NCBI GenBank assembly: GCA_029531795.1
Contig: JAPEIS010000010.1
Span: 930,001 to 994,000 of the forward strand
Direction of reading: 5' to 3'
Length of the DNA: 64,000 bases
From: Sclerotinia nivalis
Taxonomy: Eukaryota > Ascomycota > Leotiomycetes > Helotiales > Sclerotiniaceae
Made by a program: the position numbers and the translations under genes. Shown here one piece after another: positions 59,738 to 64,000 of this stretch (position 1 is the stretch's first letter; each line of letters opens with the position of its first letter). The notes beneath the pieces were generated by a model, which saw nothing but the letters and a program-made list of their open reading frames with translations, did no database searches and had not been told where the DNA came from.

Positions 59738-62700
59738 ATAGCAAATCTTTATTTGTTAAAACTATTATGTTCTTTGTATATGAAAATCCTTTTATTGTTA
59801 TAAGTCTTATTGATAATAAATACTTTGAGGAAACCTTTGTTGATCGTTCTTTTGTTTTCAAATATAATATTGAAATACAATTCTTACTTTACCTTTGCGA
59901 ACTCCGATTTGTTGATGGAAAGGTTGTCGACAGAATTACAGAATATTTTATGATGGAAATCGCTATAAGGGATTATTATAAGTATTAATTCTTTTATATT
60001 ATCTAGCTTTCATCAAAGATACTATTAATCTTTAGTTTATTATAATTATAATATTACAATTCTATTATTAACTGGATGGAGATGAGTTTAACATTCTTTT
60101 CAAATTACTATACTTCCAATTGCTTGATGTGTTATGATTCAGAGTTAGTTATTGTATTAATGATTTCATCTTCGATTAAGGAATAAAAGGATCTAGCAAA
60201 AGTTACTTCACAATAGATTGTTGATGTTATCGAATCTTTAAATAAATTCTTTACCGATTTTGATATAAAAGCTAAATGTATAGTTTATAAATACTGCTTT
60301 TCATATATCGAGGATTGTTCAAAGGATAATATCGATTGTTTATTTATTCAAATGCTTTCTATTTTTAAAAGAACTTTTTATAAAAAACTTTCTATTGAAG
60401 AAATATTAGATAAAGGTTATATATCATAATTTGATGGTTCTTTTATTGATTTTGAATTTCAGCAGGATTTGATATCTGGTATGAATCATTATCGAATAAA
60501 GTGCTACGGAGAATCAAATAATCAAGTACAGATGATTCCCAATTGTTTGTGTCCAAAATCGATTTTAAAGATTGTAGATCGGTGTCAATTTATTTACAAT
60601 TCAAAAAACCGTTTGTCTTTGTTTTCTGTTAAAGAATTCCCTATACTTATTTACAAAGATATAAATCCAAATATAGATGATATTCGTTAATTGCAAACTT
60701 CTAGCTTTGTTTTGTTTTGTTAACAAGATAACGTTCGGGCTATTCGATTGATATGGGATGAATTGGATGTTGCACAAAAAACTATTGAATAAGATTATCT
60801 ATAATAGACTATATTATCCTCGATACTCACAGAAGAGGATTTTCGATCGATTTTACAAGAACAAGACAATATAATAGAGATGTTCTTTAGAACTTTATTG
60901 TAATTTTATGATTTTATATACAATTATTATAAGCTGTTTCATTTGCGAAAAATCTTTGAGGTTGATATCGATAAATTTTTAATTAGCAAATTTTCTTTTA
61001 GTGATGATCAAATACAATAAAGGCTTTCTATATAGTTACAAGACAAACTTTTTGTTTTTCTTTTACGTTATACAAATAAGTTACTGCCTCATCGAATCTG
61101 GGATCACAAAATTGAGTTGATATTCGATAAAAAGTTATCTTATTTCAAAAACCGCCCTTTATCATCAATAGAATTGGTAATGATGTACAAATAACTTGAT
61201 AATAATCTCTCCAAAGGGTTCATTCGGGAATCGAGATTGTAATGCATTTTTCTTTTGTTATTGATTGTCAAATCGGGAGGGGGGGTTTGTATTTGTCAAG
61301 ATTATCGAGGATTAAATAATATTATTATAAAGAATCGTTATCTATTATCCATCGTTTGCGAAATGCTGGATGCTTTTTGTAATACAAAAATTTATATCAA
61401 GCTTGATATCATTGCAATGTTCAACAAATTGCAAATCGCCAAAAAGAATGAATAGAAAACTGTATTCATTATTCGTTTTGGTCTTTTTGAATCTCTGGTT
61501 ATGCTTTTCGATCTCTGCAATACGTTTACATTGTTCCAATATTATATCAATTATATACTTTTCGATAATCTTGTAAAATATAAAGAGTATATCCGTTAAG
61601 TAATTCAAAAGTTAATAGATACTAGATTACAGACTGATATTAACAAATACAAATTCGACACTACGAAAACAAAATATTTGGGTTTTATTATTACAATCGA
61701 AGGTATCGAAATGGATCAAGAAAAGATTACAATTATTATATCTTGGGAATTGTTTTTATATGTAAAAGATTTACAATGATTTTTCGATTTCGCCAATTTC
61801 TATCGATGTTTTATAAAAGATTTTTTAAAGATTTATTACTCTCTCAACAATCTTTTACAAAAGAATATTACATAAAATTGAACTATAAATTATATAAAGA
61901 CTTTTGACACTTTAAAAAAAGATTTCACAATAATACCAGTTTTGGTATATTTTGATTATAAACGGAAAATTGTTTTGGAAATCAATACTTTCGATTGGGT
62001 TTCAGAAAGAGTTCTCTCGTAATACGATGATAATAATGTTTTGTATCTAATCGTTTACTTTTTATCTAAGTATACAACAGCGGAATACAATTATAAGATC
62101 TACAACAAAAAACTATTTGTTATTATCAAGACAATAGAAGAATGGTGTTTAAAGCTTTAAGGCTTATAAAAGGAGTTCGAGATTTTTATTGATTATAAGA
62201 ACTTCGAATATTTTATGAATACAAAAGCTCTCAATCAACGGCAAATGCGATAATCTGAATTTCTATTTCAATATAATTTCTATATAATCTATCGATTAGA
62301 AAACAAAGCTATTCGATTAGATACACTAAGTAGAAAACACAAAGATCAATTGTATCGCTTTGATCCAAACGATGAATGTCTAAAGAATCGAGAATGCGTT
62401 GTCCTTTTTCAGGATCGTTTTGATAACAATCTTTATAAGGATTTGATTGAGTATATCAATTTGGTATTAGTGAAGATAATAATACCATTCTATGATCAAT
62501 TAATTGATACTTTAATCGATATAGTGTATACTAAATTCGATATCGTAAATCAACTTATTTTTGCTTTTAACAATCCATCGGTGATTAAATAACCAAAAGA
62601 GTATTATAAAACCCTTCGGATTGTTATATAAGATTGTTTGGTCCAAAATAATAGAATTTACTATTGGGATAAGATTTGAATTCTACTAAATGATAAACTC

Positions 62701-64000
62701 AAACTCCAAATTATCTATCGAACTTATTCTTCTAGTTCTATCGGTCATCCTGATCGAACTAAAACGATTAATTTTGTTTCTCGTATATACTGATGGTCTA
62801 ATATGCATTTGGAGATCGCATTCTATATGAAAGTCTGCGAACTTTGTATTTGTATCAAATCGTCCAAATCGGCGTCTCCCGGATTTTTGAAATTGTTGTC
62901 TGTTCCTTTTCATGCGTGGTCTGATATCTCAATCGATTATATTACATCGTTTCTGGATTGCATTTGTTATAATTCTATCTATAAATATATCTTGGTGGTA
63001 ATCTGTAGATTAACTAAAATGAGATATTTTATTGGTATATGTATATTAACGATAGAGAAGCTAATCGATGCTTTTATCAATTGTATCTATACGCTTTATG
63101 GACTTCCGGACAATATCATTTCCGATTGGGGAATGCAATTTGTATTAGGATTCTGGTCACAATTTTCGGAGCGGTTGGAAGTTACCTTAAAACATTCTTC
63201 AGTTTTTTATTCTCAAATAGATGGTCAGATTGAGTGTATTAATTTGGTTCTGAAACAATATTTACGAGCTTTTGTTAACTATTATCAAGACGATTGGTTG
63301 GATTGGCTACCTTTAGCCGAATTTGTATCCAATAATTTGATCTCTGAAATAATTAGTTGTTTGTCTTTTTTCGCCAATTACGGTTTTAATTTATATCTAG
63401 GTATTGAGTCTAGTAAACCTTGTTCATTGGATATGATTTTAGTATAAAAATGGGAATTCTTTAAAGATAATAGGACTGCAGATCGTATGGAATATATTTT
63501 GGAGTAACTTCGTATTCTTGTATAGCAAGCAGTTGCTATTTATGAGAATTATGCTAACCGCTATTGTTTTGATTTACTTCGTTATATGGCTGGTTAGAAA
63601 GTCTTTGTCAATATTAAGAATATGAAGATTTCGTGCAAAGCAAAAAAGCTAGATGATAAATGGATCGGCCTTTACGAGATTATCAAAGTTTATTTTCATA
63701 TTTGTTTTGTTCAATTGTTTGAGAATGTTAAAATCTTTTTTATTTTCCATTATTTTCTTTTATTTTCAGTTTATATTAATCCTCACTTTCCGGTTTAAGC
63801 AATAATTAACGAATCAGAATCCCTAACTACACAGGACAGAATTTTGGAGTGGGACGACGATGAGGATGAGCTTATTCAGAAATGGATATTTGAAGGAGTT
63901 CTAGATAATCACAATGAAGATGATCATCATTATTTGGTCAAATAGAAACACTACATGCCAACTTAGCAACCAGCTAATAACTTAAAGAGTAACGAGAAGG
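59640..64000 (+). pseudogene. Gypsy-B copy 2 pol (truncated by window end)
   Basis: Same -1 frame as copy 1. Protease: SLIDNKYFEETFVDRSF (about 59803). RT: VCICQDYRGLNN (about 61280). A 54-base in-frame deletion near 61564 removes the 18 residues that include the YLDD box. RNase H region about 61950-62200. Integrase, the longest open stretch (62803-63447): MHLEIAFYMKVCELC, DISIDYITSF (about 62920), SDWGMQFVLGF (about 63120), QIDGQIECINLVLKQYL (about 63217), keeping the catalytic Asp, Asp and Glu. The chromodomain starts near 63860 (QKWIFEGVLDNHNEDDHHY) and is cut by the window end. It is inactive because of the RT deletion and stops. Confidence 0.85.

Larger units (their letters stand above)
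46728..64000 (+). mobile_element. Gypsy-B copy 2, split by Gypsy-D and running off the window
   Basis: Its 5' LTR is 46728-46890 (163 bp). The interior matches Gypsy-B copy 1: gag at 47171-48267, interruption 48268-59351 by Gypsy-D with a 4-bp duplication ATAT, then the rest of gag and pol to the window end (64000 corresponds to about 34545 of copy 1). The 3' LTR is outside. Fewer stops remain in its integrase than in copy 1, so it is the better-preserved Gypsy-B copy. Confidence 0.9.

Noticed and set aside
1..64000. Mitochondrial origin, suggested by very low GC
   Set aside because: Nuclear-type LTR, LINE, Ginger-like and pogo elements with target duplications fill the window. Reading TGA as Trp still leaves many TAA/TAG stops, and no mitochondrial gene was seen.

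Overview
This window is a gene-poor, very AT-rich stretch of a filamentous ascomycete (Pezizomycotina-like) genome, made almost entirely of nested and decayed transposable elements. Three things support this. Every element type is fungal in character (Copia, chromodomain Gypsy, Tad-like LINE, pogo/Fot1, Ginger-like integrase transposon). Reading frames run for hundreds of codons in a single frame, interrupted mainly by TAA/TAG/TGA at positions where homologues or second copies have Gln, Arg or Trp. Catalytic residues show the matching changes (YLDD to YLDN, VDS to VDL). This C-to-T/G-to-A decay is the footprint expected of repeat-induced point mutation (RIP). The species cannot be named from the sequence. 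Only the first ~87 bases, clearly richer in GC, look like the end of a host gene, so the window probably starts at an isochore boundary.

Layout. 1-87: 3' end of a possible host gene. 221-10910: a Copia retrotransposon with two 403-bp LTRs and a GATTA target duplication. A complete Ginger-like DNA transposon (5018-7901, target duplication TATC) is nested inside its reverse-transcriptase region, and a 104-bp solo mini-LTR (10175-10278, target duplication CTTAT) lies in its 3' leader. 10911-15183: AT desert. 15184-15750: second Ginger-like fragment. 15751-18219: 5'-truncated Tad-like LINE. 18560-28310: a third Ginger-like copy (minus strand), broken by a tandem-repeat block holding a GC-richer open frame (about 19150-20395) and by Gypsy-A (20794-28212, 255-bp LTRs, target duplication AATAC). 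28311-35060: Gypsy-B copy 1 (163-bp LTRs). 35061-36463: remnant of a third chromovirus, Gypsy-C. 36997-39180: pogo/Fot1-type transposon with 40-bp inverted repeats. 39206-39640: miniature LTR retrotransposon (TRIM). 39641-46020: badly decayed minus-strand Gypsy-B copy 3. 46728 to beyond the end: Gypsy-B copy 2, split by Gypsy-D (48268-59351, minus strand, 288-bp LTRs).

How the parts relate. The nesting gives relative ages: Ginger inside Copia, Gypsy-A inside a Ginger copy, Gypsy-D inside Gypsy-B copy 2. Removing the Ginger element plus one TATC copy restores the Copia frame exactly, and removing Gypsy-D plus ATAT restores the Gypsy-B frame. In all three well-preserved Gypsy families Pol lies in the -1 frame relative to Gag. 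Copia is a single-frame polyprotein.

Most unusual items: (1) Gypsy-D has a third, ~1,038-codon reading frame between integrase and the 3' LTR, of unrecognised function, with a basic tail. (2) Gypsy-A also has an extra ~400-codon frame after its chromodomain. (3) The Ginger-like element has clean ends, a 134-nt spliceosomal-type intron that repairs its frame, palindromic subterminal repeats and a C-terminal CXC-like cysteine domain. (4) A 435-bp TRIM and its solo LTR share terminal sequence with Gypsy-B. No intact, functional gene was seen.
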